In this document: in pieces, positions 49,249 through 61,922 of the stretch | How positions within the stretch are numbered: the first letter of the stretch is position 1 | Layout: each line of letters starts with the position of its first letter | NCBI RefSeq assembly: GCF_001625215.2 | Contig: NC_030383.2 | Location: 11,172,779 to 11,236,778 of the forward strand | Length of the DNA: 64,000 nt | Source: Daucus carota subsp. sativus | Taxonomy: Eukaryota; Streptophyta; Magnoliopsida; Apiales; Apiaceae | Direction of reading: 5' to 3' | Program-made: the position numbers and the translations under genes | The notes under the pieces: model-generated | Database searches by the model: none | Seen by the model: only the letters and a program-made list of their open reading frames with translations | What the model was told of the DNA's origin: nothing

Positions 49249-52093
49249 TCAATTTTTATCTTGAGTGGGCGGGTGGGAAAGCTGAGGTGGGTGAGCTTCT
49301 TGGGATCCAGCAGGAGGAGCCTGAGCTTCAGGGGATCCCGCAGAGAGAACTTCAGCTTCATCAGATCCAGCACAAGGAACCTGCTTGGGTAGGTTCGCTG
49401 GATGGTTAAATCTGCATGCTGGTCCCTCCTTGCAGACCCCATAGCCACCATAGAATGCACAGACCTCAGTATCCTAAATCATCAAGAATTAAAAAAGGTA
49501 ATACAAATTTTATTAGTCTACAGACCTCCCAGATAACCGTGATCCTATAGCAACCTGGTACGAAATAATAATTAATGTCTCATCAAAGTATTAGGAAATT
49601 TCACTTACAGATCTTAGAGGCAAGCCTCTGTCGTTTAAAATGCAGGAGGAAACTTTGGGGTTACGAAATCCAAAGCCAAAATTCAAACTTCCTTCAGGCT
49701 GCTCTTCTGGTTTTGGAGATCCTATAGTAAGCAATCTTGCCTGGTTCGGCTCAAAGGGCTTGGCAACAGCTGCAGCAGTTTTCATGGAAAATGTCGTAGG
49801 ACTTGATGGGCTCCATTCTTTGTTTGGTCCCTTCAGTAAAGGAGAAATAGCACAGGAACTTACATTAAGATATAATCTGAATGAAGCGTGGTCTGTAACC
49901 GGCCAGACATGGAAGATATTTGACTCCACAAACAAACAAAATCAAACCACATCTGGCTCTTACCTTACCGCTCGAAAGGAAAGGGCATTTGTAGAGAATG
50001 TGTTTACTCTTGCTTAAGACTTTATCATAGTTCAAAGATGTTGATACATACACTAACACCAAAACTAATAAGAAAAAAGACCTCCCTTTAGCATTGCAAA
50101 AGGCTGAGGGGGAGAATGATTTTGATTGATTAAATCTCAATAGGACTAGACACATTAAATTCACCATTTAACATCTAGGAGCCTCACGTTAAGCCATTTA
50201 ACCAATTATTGTGAGATGCTGCATATTTAATCTAATATACTACTAATTTAAAATCCGTTGTAAAAACCCCAGTTTGTTTGTATTTATAAATACCTGATTA
50301 CCACTCCATTCAGAGGATGGAATAATTTGTTCCTGTTGATACATGTAGGGGTTGCACAGACCAATTTCGTTTACTGGTGCAGTAAATGACCAGCTGCATT
50401 GCATAGTATCTTCCAACCCTGTATATCCAGAATGAAGGAATCCTCCTTCCAATGATGAAGGTTCCGAATGATCAAACCAACAGTTTAAACCATACTGGCA
50501 TGAACCATTTTGCCTGTAGTGAGGGCAATATTCTTTCGCTCCCTGATAAATTGTAAACAATATCATTTCTAGCCTAAAGTACTACAAGTTAAATATCCCA
50601 ATCATTTTGTTTGAGAACTATAGTGCTATGATTTTATTGTACGAGGATTACGATTTTCTTTAAGAAACATACATTAGCAAATTTTTTCCTGAAACTGACA
50701 TGATTAACGGCGTTATGTTTAATACATTTATTTAAAGTTTCTTTGGATAACTTTAGAATAGTCTGTCCGATTATAATATATCATTTTTGGAAATATATAT
50801 TTGAGTTGTCAAAAGAAATGGATAAATATAATTAACATGCCCGGTAAGGTGAAGTAAAAAAATATAAAGTTGAAGAAATGACTGAATAGTACTTGTCGAA
50901 CTGGCAGGCCACTGAAGTTAAAGTCAGAAACGGGAGCCACCACAGTTTCATTTAAACATCCCTACATGTAAAAATATTTATTTGGTTAAACATCACCATA
51001 TATAAAAATATCATATATTTTTTTGTTATTCTTGAATGTTACCTCATACAGACATATTATAATTCATTATTATTGTTTAGAGAGAAAAAAAAAATAATTT
51101 CCTAAAATTAAAGAACTTGGGGGGAATAAACTAAAAAGAGAACTGCAATCGAACATGCGCAAAGTTACACGGGTCATGTACGTGTTAGTGGCCTCTGATT
51201 CCTGTATAAACAAGCATGGTCTCATTCACTACTATCCATTTATACAATCATTGGAGATTTAATTCGGCAACAAGTCTTTGTGGCCGTAATTAAGTAGCAA
51301 TAGGTGTTGTCAGGACAAGGTTTATCACCAACCCACAAGAAAGGATAACACGTTTTTTCCTATTTTTTTTACGAGGCATTACCCCACATTATTGATTGAT
51401 TTCACTGTCTGTGCCCGCCCAGAGTGGGGTAAATCCGGATCCAACTATAGAGGGTGTAACGATTCTATAGTAAACACAGACTACCTATGTGAAGCTAAGC
51501 ATAGTGATCCACAATTTGTAAGGCATCATTCCTACTGAAAAATGGGAGCTAAGATTGAGGAACAAATATGTCAACTTTCTAGAAATAAAAAAAAAAATAC
51601 TCTAGAATTTATAAGCACATATATATTCTAATCCAGAAGTGATCAATATTATATATATGACCATAACAAATTACGTACAGATTATCCATTCAAACAAAGT
51701 AACCCAAACAATTAAATTCAAGCATAAACTTTTAAAAGAACCAGATTAAATTATTTATACCTGAGCAAGCTGATTGTATGGATGGTTAAATCTGCAATTG
51801 GATCCATACATGCACCAACCATAATTCACAAAATAGAAGCAATTATTCACCTCGTGCCTTAGTTGGTAGTTCTGTTTCCAATGATCTCCATCTTTGTACA
51901 CCATAGGACCTCCTTGGGCATCCTCAATTTCATTAACAAGATCCTTCCGAGTTGAATTCTCAAGCTCTTGGCCCAAAACATCAGCTTTCTTGTAACCTAA
52001 CACTTCAACACCCTGATAATCACTAAAATTAATTGTTCCAAACCGCAAGCCCTTGTGTTGGTTGTTAATTCCCTCCATTGTCCCTTCACTCAA
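49249..52093 (-). CDS. CCCH zinc-finger protein, tandem copy A
   Basis: Minus-strand exons 52093-51761, 50961-50893, 50542-50294, 49830-49609 and 49473-49249; 1098 nt, 365 residues, GT-AG and in phase. Three C-x8-C-x5-C-x3-H fingers: CFYFVNYGWC (85-104), CPHYRQNGSC (140-159) and CAFYGGYGVC (296-315), followed by an Ala/Pro-rich tail with repeats of AGSxEAxxP. GLPLRS just before finger 3 resembles the same position in plant ZFN1-type proteins, which bind nucleic acid. An extra 60-nt exon (49923-49864) with acceptor GTGGAG and donor AAT|GTAAGT could be included in frame; alternatively 49923-49609 is one exon (396 residues). The start could also be Met6. Confidence 0.85.
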
Positions 52094-53041
52094 GAATTAC
52101 AAACCCTAAGCTCTAAAAACAATCTCGTTTTGCTCCCTCTCTTGGTTTAGCACAAAGACTTGTAAAAAGTAATACTGCAATGAGGTCATTTTAAAGAAAG
52201 AAAAGAAGAGTGTAGAATATTGTAGCATTAAATTTCTAGATTTGAAGTTGGATTTTGCGGTGAGTGCTGCAATATTGTCTTATCTAGAGATATATTTATT
52301 GCAATCCTAATCTACTAATGTATCTGAGGAAGAAATTAGTTAGAGCAAGTCCAATAGGTTACCTATCTCATTACTTATTAATAATTTAATATAATGAAGT
52401 CTAGTGAGTCTTAATGATTTAGGCAATCTATTTTTAGTGTCAACTCCAATAGCAATCCCTATATTTGTTCTCCTAATATTATTTTAATAATAAATTTGAG
52501 AGAGAAGGAAAAAAGGAGGGAAAAGACAAAGAAAGAAGGAGAGCGATGATTTTTTTATTCACGAATATTAAATAGATAATTGAAATGGGTTACTTAAGAA
52601 TAGGTAATGGCTAGTAGATTTGAGGTTGTGCTAGTGCTTGGTAATCACTGGGATAGTGTTGGAGTGCCTTTTTTGAGACATTACCTAAATATGAATTTAG
52701 GAGGGTGTTTAATGCAAGTACGAAGTTTTCAAAAAGAAAAAGAAAAAAGTAACCTATTGAACTTGCTCTTATGTAGTTACTTATATGTACATGACACTTG
52801 GCTCTCTAAAAAATAATTGGCCCTCTTATCATTTTTGAATATGTACTCGGATGTATGTTTTTCTTTCGGCTAGAAAATTGCCGGTAAAATTGAAATATAA
52901 AGCCCATTTGATGAATATTAGCTCGAATAATGAGACATATTTATTTGAATAAACAAATATTGTTGAGTTTGTTTAAAAATATCCATTAAAAACAAATATA
53001 GCGAGTGTTTCAATCCACTTACAAAAGGTCTACCAGCATTT
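52094..53041. other. 5' flank of CCCH gene A
   Basis: 52270-52320 and 52880-53040 match the 5' flank of copy C (62277-62545), so they belong to the duplicated unit. The short stretch in between is private to A. No further gene. Confidence 0.5.
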
Positions 53042-53562
53042 TCACTACAAGAAAAAAGCCTATTAGCGACTGAATGGCTACTAATTTCCGTAGCTAATTT
53101 TGAGACCTTTTGCAACCAGCATTGGCTACTGCTTGCGGTCGCTAATGCATTTTATTTTATTTTGCAATTTTTGTTTTGTTTTTGCAGATTTACCATATAA
53201 TTTCAGTTTATGCCTTCTTTTCCCATAAATAATAACAACTTTGTCCTAACAATTTCACGATGACCTATATTTGAAATGATCGCATTGAATATCTCAACAA
53301 TAGAAGAAATCCTAATTAACATCAAAATTTACATCATCCTCAAAATTTCAGCAACACAACCATTTGTACCAATTATATTCCAAGCAGTACAATACTACGA
53401 CCTAAATAGTCTAAGATCCTCCAATATGAGCATCCTAATCGTCATGATCACCCTGTCAATAACGAATCATTTGAAGAAGTGAATCTACATTGCATATAAA
53501 CAACAAAATATAAAAAATAGACTTCAGCAGTTAATAACGAAATTGAAGTATCTAATTGATTC
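53042..53562. mobile_element. CACTA end, element truncated or unresolved
   Basis: CACTACAAGAAAAAAGCC at 53042 followed by AGCGACTGAATGGCTACTAA and GCTAATTTT-type subterminal words. The paralogous flank of copy C continues without it at about 62545, so it is an insertion. No matching right end was found before 55720. Confidence 0.6.
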
Positions 53563-54978
53563 AATAGTTTTTGCGCTTTTTTTTAGAGAGACTGTCTCTC
53601 TCTTTTCTCTCTCCCTCCCTCTCTCTTTCTTTTTTTTTCTTTTCGTTCCATCGTTGGTTCCGATCTCCTCCGTGACCGGAATTTCGATCTGTATAAGGAT
53701 GGTAAACAAGCAGCGAGAAAGAGAATAAAGGTAATTTCGTCGATGGTGAATAAAGATGATTTCGTCGATGGTGATTCTACGGGCCTTATTATAGATTCGG
53801 TAACATCTTTCTTTCGATTTATTTGTAATCAACTTCTCTCCGTCTCTCAAAAAAGGTTCATTTTATGTTCGTGTTTTGTTGGTTTTGGTATATTGTTATG
53901 GTGTCATGTGTATATCATCGCATTTTTTATTCCTTTTCTTATTTGTTTTGTTCTTAAGGTTGTATTGGATTTTCTCGGTGATTGGAATCATTGTTTTGTA
54001 TCTTATTTGAAATTTTATTCGGATTAGTTAGTGATTCATGTTGAGTTTTAAGGTCTAAATTATTCTAACATGCTTTGTTTTGTCCGAATTTGTTGTGGTC
54101 GGCCAGAATATTGTTTAAAATGTGGGTCTTTTTAATTTTATATATGTTCTTGGTGTTCTTGATTGTTGATTGTGTGGATGTATTTAGTGAGTGTTTGATC
54201 TTTTTATATTATAAGTTTCAGTTTTAAATTGTTTTTAAGTGAATGTACGAATAACGATTATCTTGTTATGGTTTGAATATCAATAATTTTATTATGGTAT
54301 AGTTTTATATATCAAACTTGATTTCATGTTAGTGTATATTATTTTTTTTTAAAAAGATAGCATTAATTTCTTCAGTTATATTTCATAGATAGAAATTATT
54401 TGTATAATTGAAATTTTATTTTTACTTGTATAAATATTTTAGGTGCTAATTGATAGCATTTTGATTTGATTTGTTTTGTGTTTGGCAAGTATTTTATGTG
54501 TATTTATTCTGCTTAATTGGCATATTAAATTTGTTGATTCATCTTTTACTAAATAGTAATGAGAATTTATTGGTTGCCATATTTGATGGCTTTTATTTAG
54601 GTCTTGATATTGATCAAGAAATTTGTACCATTTTGGGTAACCAAAGGTGAAACCTTTGGTTAGATATTTTTCTTATACTATTTAGTATTCATCTTTTATA
54701 TTTTATAAATTTATGTTGATGTTGAGATTTTAATAATTACCAGGGATTTTCAATTATTAATAGAGCGCTTTTGTTTTTATATTTCAGGGATGAGGTGGAT
54801 TTAAAGCTTGAGATGTTTTATTTCAGACATTAAGTGTTATTGTCTAAACTTTCGGGGACATTTTCATGTCTTTCGGTTAGATAATAAGCTTTTTGAATGA
54901 ATCGGAGTATTGGCGTATCTCGATGCGAGCAAGTGTTTCTTTAGTCAAAAAAAAAAAAATAGTTTTTGCGCTTTTTTT
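53563..54978 (+). mobile_element. Poly(A)-tailed retroposed insert with about 21-bp target duplication
   Basis: AATAGTTTTTGCGC plus a run of seven T occurs at 53563 and again at 54958, right after an A13 tract. The 1.37 kb between them begins with a CT-rich leader-like segment and has a 94-codon open frame (53743-54027, MVNKDDFVDGDS...), then AT-rich DNA. It looks like a retroposed RNA (LINE-mediated), source gene unknown. Confidence 0.65.
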
Positions 54979-55720
54979 ATTAATAGCCAAGACTAAAAGA
55001 ATTTTTGCAAAACTATTATCACTATTCAAAACAAATTGCAAAAATATTATATTTCAAAAAATATTTGTAAAAATACGGAGGTTGCATTTACAACTATATG
55101 TGCACCTGTTATCAACCATACTTGCAACCACGAATACAATTTTTTTTAAAAAGTGCTAAAATTATATTAAGTTACATAATAAGTTGCAACGACAAAAAAA
55201 TGAGTGCCCATTGTAATCAAAAGCAACCAGCACCAACTAAAACTCAAAAACACAAAAGCAAAGTGTGGTGAAGAGAGACGACGAGGGTCAGGGTTTAGAA
55301 AAAGTTGTCGCTAGTGGGAGCAATTGTCAGTCCAACCATCACCGTCGTTATAATCACCGATCCAACGCTCGTCAAGAACACCAAAACGATTATACTCACT
55401 CTGAATATGCCTAGGGTTTCGTGATTGGAGAAAGTACGGCCGAGGAAATCACCGCATCAGAGAAAGAGCAAGGAGAGAGATAGAGAGAGAGCTGAGGAGA
55501 GATGGAGGCAAAAGAGAGAGGGAGGAGAGAGAGACAGAGAATGAGCTAGCTAGCTAGAGAAGGAGGAGGGAAGAAACGGGGAGAGGCAAGAACAAAGAAC
55601 CGTATATATGCAAATAAATTGTAGATTTTTAAAAAAGGAAGTAAAATGCAATTTTGATAGAAGATTGTATTATTGCAATTAAAATGTTGAAAAGGAGGTA
55701 TACTTGGTAAAAACCCATAG
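54979..55720. other. Spacer with GA-rich tract
   Basis: 55440-55600 is a long GA-rich segment similar in style to the leader-like tracts inside the two CACTA elements; it may be the rest of the 53042 element. No gene seen. Confidence 0.35.
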
Positions 55721-55956
55721 TCTTTTTATGTAGCTAACAGCAAATTGTTGGAACAATTTTACTAGAACACAAATGAAAACTGGGTTTAAAGCGAGACTTA
55801 CCATGTCTGCATCATTCTTAAATAGAGAAATAAGTTGCACTACTTATACTATTTATAAATACTAATAACACTTTAACATGGCGCAGCCAAGGAGAATTAA
55901 ACAGCAATTACAAGTTTTGGGCATGTGCTCATAAGGCTGCTGCATCAGATCGATAC

Positions 55957-58900
55957 TCAGTTTTTCCCTTGAGTGGACTGGTGGGAAAGCTGAGGTGAGT
56001 GAGCTTCTTGGGATCCAGCAGGAGGAGCCTGAGCTTCGGGGGATCCCGCAGAGAGAACTTCAGCTTCATCAGATCCAGCACGAGGAACCTGCTTGGGTAG
56101 GTTTGCTGGATGGTTAAATCTGCATGCTGGTCCCTCCTTGCAGACCCCATAGCCACCATAGAATGCACAGACTTCAGTATCCTAAATCATCAGGAATTAG
56201 AAAAAGGTAATACAAACTTTATTAGTCTACAGATATGAATACCTGTCATCTCGAAAGAGACACACCCTCCCAGATAACCTGGTACGAATTACTAATTAAT
56301 TTTTCATCAAAGTACATTAGGGAATTTCACTTACAGATCTTAGAGGCTGCTCTTCTGGTTTCTCTTCAGGCTGCTCTTCTGGTTTCGGAGATCCTATAGT
56401 AAGCAATCTTGCCTGGTTCGGCTGAAAGGGCTTGGCAACAGCTGCAGCAGTTTTCATAGAAAATGTCGTAGGGAATGACGGGCTCCATTCTTTGTAGGGT
56501 ACCTTAGGTAAAGGAGAAATAGCACAGGAACTTACATTAAGATATAATCTGAATGAAGCTTCGGGTGTAACCCATGACATGGAAGATATTTGACTCCACA
56601 AACAAACAAAATCAAACCAAATCTGGCTCTTATCTTACCTCTCAAAAGCAAAGGGCATTTGTAGAGAACGTGTTTTCTCTTACTTAAGACTTTATCTTAG
56701 TTCAAAAATGTTAATACTTACACTAACACGAAAACTAATAAGAAAAGACCTCCCTTTAGCATTGCAAAAGGCTGCGGGGGAGAATGATTTTGATTGATTA
56801 AATCTCAATAGGACTAGACACATTAAAGTGACAATTTAACATCTAGGAGCCTCATGTTAAGCGATCTAACCAGTTGTGAGATGCTGCACATATATTTAGT
56901 CTAATATACTACTAAATACCTTTTTTTTGAAACCAAGTCTAATATACTACTAAATACCTGATTGCCACTCCATTCAGAGGATGGAAAAATTTGTTCCTGT
57001 TGATACGTGTAGGGGTTGCACAGACCAATTTCGTTTACTGGTGCAGTAAATGACCAGCTGCATTGCATAGTATCTTCCAACCCTGTATATCCAGAATGAA
57101 GGAATCCTCCTTCCATTGATGAAGGTTCCGAATGATCAAACCAACAGTTTAAACCATACTGGCATGAACCATTTTGCCTGTAGTGAGGGCATTCTTTCGC
57201 TACCTGATAAATTGTAAACAATATCATTTCTAGCCTAAAGTACTACATGTTAAATATCCCAATCATTTTGTTTGAGAACTATTGTGCTATGATTTATTGT
57301 AGGAGGATTAAGTTAAGATATTCTTTAAAAAACATACATTAGCAAATTTTATCCTAAATCTGACATGATTAACTGCAATATGTTTAATACATTTTAAATT
57401 TCTTCTGATAACTTTAGAATAGTATATGTCTTACTATAATATATGATTTTTGAAAATATATATTTGAGTTGTCAAAAGAAATGGATAAATATAATTATCA
57501 TGTCCTATAAGATGAAATAGAAAATAAAAAGTTAAAGAAATGACTGAATAGTACTTGTGGAACTGGCAAGCCACTGAAACTAAAGTCAGAAACTGGAGCC
57601 ACCACGGTTTCATTTAAACATCCCTACATGTAAAAATATTTATTTAGTTAAACATCACGGTGTATAAAAAGATCATATATTTTTTTGTTATTCTTGAATG
57701 TTACCTCATACAGACATATTATTATTCATCATTATTGTTTAGAGAGAAGAAAAAATAATTTCCTAAAATTAAAGAACTTGGGGAGAATAAACTAAAAAGA
57801 GAACTGCAATCGAACATGTGCAAAGTTACACAGGTCATGTATGTCTTAGTGGCTTCTAATTCCTGTATGAACAAGCATATATAATCTCATACACTGCTAT
57901 ACTTTTGTACAATCATTGGAGATTTAATTCGCCAACAAGTCTTTGTGGCAATAATTAAGCAGCAATAGGTGTTGTCAGGACAAGGTTTATCACCAACCAT
58001 CAAAAAAGGATAACACGTTTTCCCTATTTTTTTTTACGAGGCATTACCCTACATTATTAAGTGATTTCACTGTCCGTGGCCATAATGGGGTAAATCCGGA
58101 TCCAACTACGGAGGGTGTAATGATTCTATAGTAAAAACAGATTACATATATGAAGCTAAGCATAGTGATCCACATTTTGTGAGGCATCATTCTTATTGAA
58201 CAATGGGAGCTAAGATTGAGGAACAAATATGTCAACTTTCTAGAAATGAGCGTAAAGTACTAATTAAATAACTCTAGAAACTCAAACAATTAAATTCACG
58301 ATTGCATTTTAATTAGGGTTGGCAATTTCGGGTCGGCTTGACAGTCGCGGGTCAAAAATTTTACCCAACCCGAACTCGACCCGAAATTTTAATGGGTCAG
58401 AATACCCAATCCGAACCCGACCCGCACTACCCGTGGGTAACCAGAACCCGACCTGAAAATTAATATTTATTAATAAATATATTTTTTAAATAATAAATAA
58501 ATATTATTTTAATTTAAATAAATTAATTTTGATTAAATTAAATATTTTTTTATTAAATTTAAATAATAAATAATATAAAAATAATATAAATATTTATATT
58601 ATTTATATTATATATTAATTTTCGAGTAATTTCGGGTCAATTTCGGGTAACCCGAATTCAACCCGAAAATGACCCGTTTTTCTGGGTTGATTCTGGATCC
58701 ACCCGAATTCGACCCGAACCCGAAAAACTCCAACCCGAATTCGTATTTTACGGGTCGAATTCGTGTCGGGTTGTCGGGTCGGGTCCAATATTACCACCCC
58801 TAATTCTAATACATGATTTAACATAAAACTTTCAAAAGAACAACCAAATTAAATTATTTATACCTGAGCAAGCTGATTGTTTGGATGGTTAAATCTGCAA

Positions 58901-59190
58901 TTGGATCCATACATGCACCAACCATAATTCACAAAATAGAAGCAATTCTTCACCTCCTGCCTTAGTGGGTAGTTCTGCTTCTGATGATCTCCATCTTTGG
59001 ACACCATAGGACCTCCTTGGGCATCCTCATTTTCATTCACAAGATCCTTCATAGCTGAATTCGGAAACTCTTGGCTCAAAGCATCATCTTTCTTGTAACC
59101 TAACACTTTAAGACCCTGATAATCACTAAAATTAATTGTTCCAAACCTCAAGCCCTTGTTGCTAATTCCCTCCATTGTCCCTCCACCCAA
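55957..59190 (-). CDS. CCCH zinc-finger protein, tandem copy B
   Basis: Minus-strand exons 59190-58864, 57623-57555, 57203-56958, 56502-56335 and 56181-55957; 1035 nt, 344 residues, GT-AG and in phase. Same three fingers as copy A with all ligands kept; shorter Pro/Glu linker (PKPEEQPEEKPEEQ). The cassette exon of copy A is 58 nt here after a 2-nt loss, so including it would shift the frame and stop quickly. Intron 1 carries a hAT MITE. Nothing proves that the gene is expressed. Confidence 0.82.
58314..58802. mobile_element. hAT-type MITE, 489 bp, in intron 1 of CCCH copy B
   Basis: Ends TAGGGTTGGCAA and TTACCACCCCTA are inverted. ATTTTAAT / ATTCTAAT flank it as an 8-bp target duplication with one change. 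The interior is full of CGGGT/ACCCG words. Copy C has the uninterrupted site (GCATTCTAATACATG near 61862). Confidence 0.85.
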
Positions 59191-60418
59191 GAATTATAAA
59201 CCCTAAGCTCAAAAAACAATCTCTTTTTCTCTCCCTCTCTGGTTAAGCACAAAGACTTGTAAAAAGTAATACTACAATGAGGTCATTTTAAATAAAGAAA
59301 AGAAGAGTGTAGAATATTGCAGCATTTAATTTCTAGATTTAAAGTTGGATTTTGCAATGAGTGTTGTAAAATTGTCTTATATACGGTGATATTAATTGTG
59401 ATCTTAATCTACTAATGTATTGAGGGAGAAAGCAGTTAAGTAGTTATTTATATCATACATGACATTTAGCTCTCATAAAAGATAATTGGCCCTCCTAACG
59501 TCTGTTTTTGAATACTATTCCTTTTAAAGATGTATGTTGTTCTTTGGGCGAGAGAATTGTGTGTAAAACTGAGATATAGGCCCACTTGATGTATATTAAG
59601 TTTGGGCTCCAAAACACGTTTTAAGTGGAGACTATAATCCCATATAAATTGAAATAATATATAGTTTATGAATTAAATAATATTTAAATAATTGAATATT
59701 ATGACACATTCTTTTTATTATTTAATCTAAACATTTCTATTTGTTCGGCGTTTAACAATTGATGTAAAGAGCACCTAACTCTCATTCTCATCATCTTCAG
59801 CCCCTAGCTTGTTATTGAATTGGATTGTTCAGGTATCATATATAAGGATTTGAGGAAATCTATATCTACGAATCACAGTTTCTCAAAAGAACTCATTCAC
59901 TTGCAAGAGGTTATCTTGGCTAGAGGATTTGTCTCAATCAAATTTGTCATAGATAAAAATATAGTCACCTATAAGTAGAATTGGTTGAGCACAGAAATGA
60001 GTGGGACAGAGGAGTATATCATAGCAAGATATTTATAATTATTTATTATAATTATAAACAAATATTATAAAATCAGTTACTTTTCAGAGTTGCATATGTA
60101 GTCTTACCTTATTTTTTTAAAAAAAAATTCAAAAGTTGGATAGCATTGAAAAATCCTTAATATTATATATCTTTAAGGATAGCAACGGCAACCCGTTTCT
60201 GATAACAATAATGACGAAACTTATGTAATATCCAGTATTATATTGGTGTAAATAAGAACTTAATTAATTAAAAAATCATATTTACATATTAATTTTTTTA
60301 ATTAAGTATTTAGAGAAGTTTTAACATTCTTATTTAATATCCTGACAAAAAGAAACATTCTTATTTAATACAAATAAGTACTTATTAAGTATAGGTTTAC
60401 ATACTATTTTCACCGATA
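59191..60418. other. 5' flank of CCCH copy B and spacer
   Basis: 59270-59580 is homologous to the flanks of A and C. 59600-60418 shows no gene. Confidence 0.45.
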
Positions 60419-61335
60419 TCTATACTATACTATAATAAGCCAACAAGCCAACATGGTATAATTTGTATGCATACAAATTTTTGGTTGGTCATGTTGATTT
60501 GGTGATTAACTTTCTAACTAAAAGTCTCTAGAGTTCTCATAGTTTTACATCTCTAAACAATTTACACCTAGAGTTCTCATAGTCTTACATCTCTGAATAA
60601 TCTACACTTAGAGTCTCATAATCTTACATCTCTAAACAGTTTGATCCACCATTATTCTTTTAAATATAATTCATAATTAGTTAAAAAATAAAAAAAGTAA
60701 ATTTACTATCATTAATATATATTACTATTATATAATAATTATTAATAGATGCATAACTTATAAATACATTTGTTCTAATGTCTTCTACTCTAGAAAAATA
60801 ATATATTTTTTTATCAACATAAAAATGAAAAAACAAAAATAAAATTTATAATTAGTTAAAAAAAAGGAAAAAACTATATACTCTCCCGTGTCTCACACGG
60901 GTTCAAGGTTATAACACAAAAAGTCCAGTATTTTTCTTTTAAATATAATTTACAATTAGTTAAAAAAAGAAAGAAATAAGACTAATATCAATAACATATA
61001 GAAATTAAAACTATCATTAATAACATAAATTAATATTCAAAATACTTATAAATAAATATATAACTTATAAGACAAACGAAAAGTCATATAAAAATTTATA
61101 TAAATAAACGTGAATGTTTTCTACACCAAAACAAAACCTTATTAGATATTAATAATGAAAACTATAAAAAAAATTATTGCAAAAGCTCAATTTTAATGTA
61201 ACCAGTCTGTTAATATAATTTAATAAAATTTCAATTCATTAATATTAAAACACTAATAAAATTGATGTTAAAATTTAAATTATATATAATAAATTTTAAA
61301 TTATATAGCCGTGCTTTGCACGAGTCTAAGGCTAG
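60419..61335 (+). mobile_element. Non-autonomous Helitron, about 917 bp
   Basis: 5' end TCTATACTATACTATAATAA and 3' end with hairpin CGTGC-TTT-GCACG (61309-61322), AAGG and CTAG followed by T. An internal second 3'-like end (CCGTGTCTCACACGGGTTCA at 60885) suggests a composite. Same family as 22684-23273. Confidence 0.8.
60525..60650. repeat. Three-unit tandem repeat of about 40 bp in the Helitron
   Basis: CTAGAGTTCTCATAGT...CATCTCT recurs three times with small differences. It occupies the same relative place as the 208-bp duplication of the other Helitron. Confidence 0.75.
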
Positions 61336-61922
61336 TATAACTAAAATGTGGAAAATAAGATAAACCTTATGATACTCTCAAGACCTTGAAAGGGGAATCT
61401 GCAATGGTACTAGCGGTGTATTTTATAAATTTCTAGGAAAATAATATATGAAAATTCAATGAAGAACATGACAAAATGGAACTCAACTAGTGACAAAGTC
61501 GATCATTAGAAAACAAGTCTTTGTGGCAATAGATAGCTAACAGATGTTGTCCGAGACAAGGTTTATCACCGACTCTCAAGAATGGATAACACGTTTTTCC
61601 CTATTTTCTCAGGAAGCATTACCCCACGTTATTACGTGATTTCAAATTTCCCTGGACTGTCTATGCCCATAATGGGGAGCATAATAATCCACAATTTATA
61701 TATGTGTCAACTTTCTAGAAATATAAAAAAAATTACTCTAGAATTTGTAAGCACATACATATTCTAATCCAGAAGTGATCAATATTATATATATGACCAT
61801 AACAAATTACAGATTATTCATTTAAACAAAGAAACTCAAATAATTAAATTCACGTTTCTTGCATTCTAATACATGCATTAACATAAACTTTTAAAAGAAC
61901 AACCAAATTAAATTATTTATAC

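Noticed and set aside
49212-49460. Minus-strand open frame MHSMVAMGSARRDQH and its twin at 55929-56168
   Set aside because: Wrong frame of the last exon of CCCH genes A and B; the correct frame gives the third CCCH finger.
49640-50017. 125-codon plus-strand open frame
   Set aside because: Antisense shadow of exon 4 of CCCH gene A.
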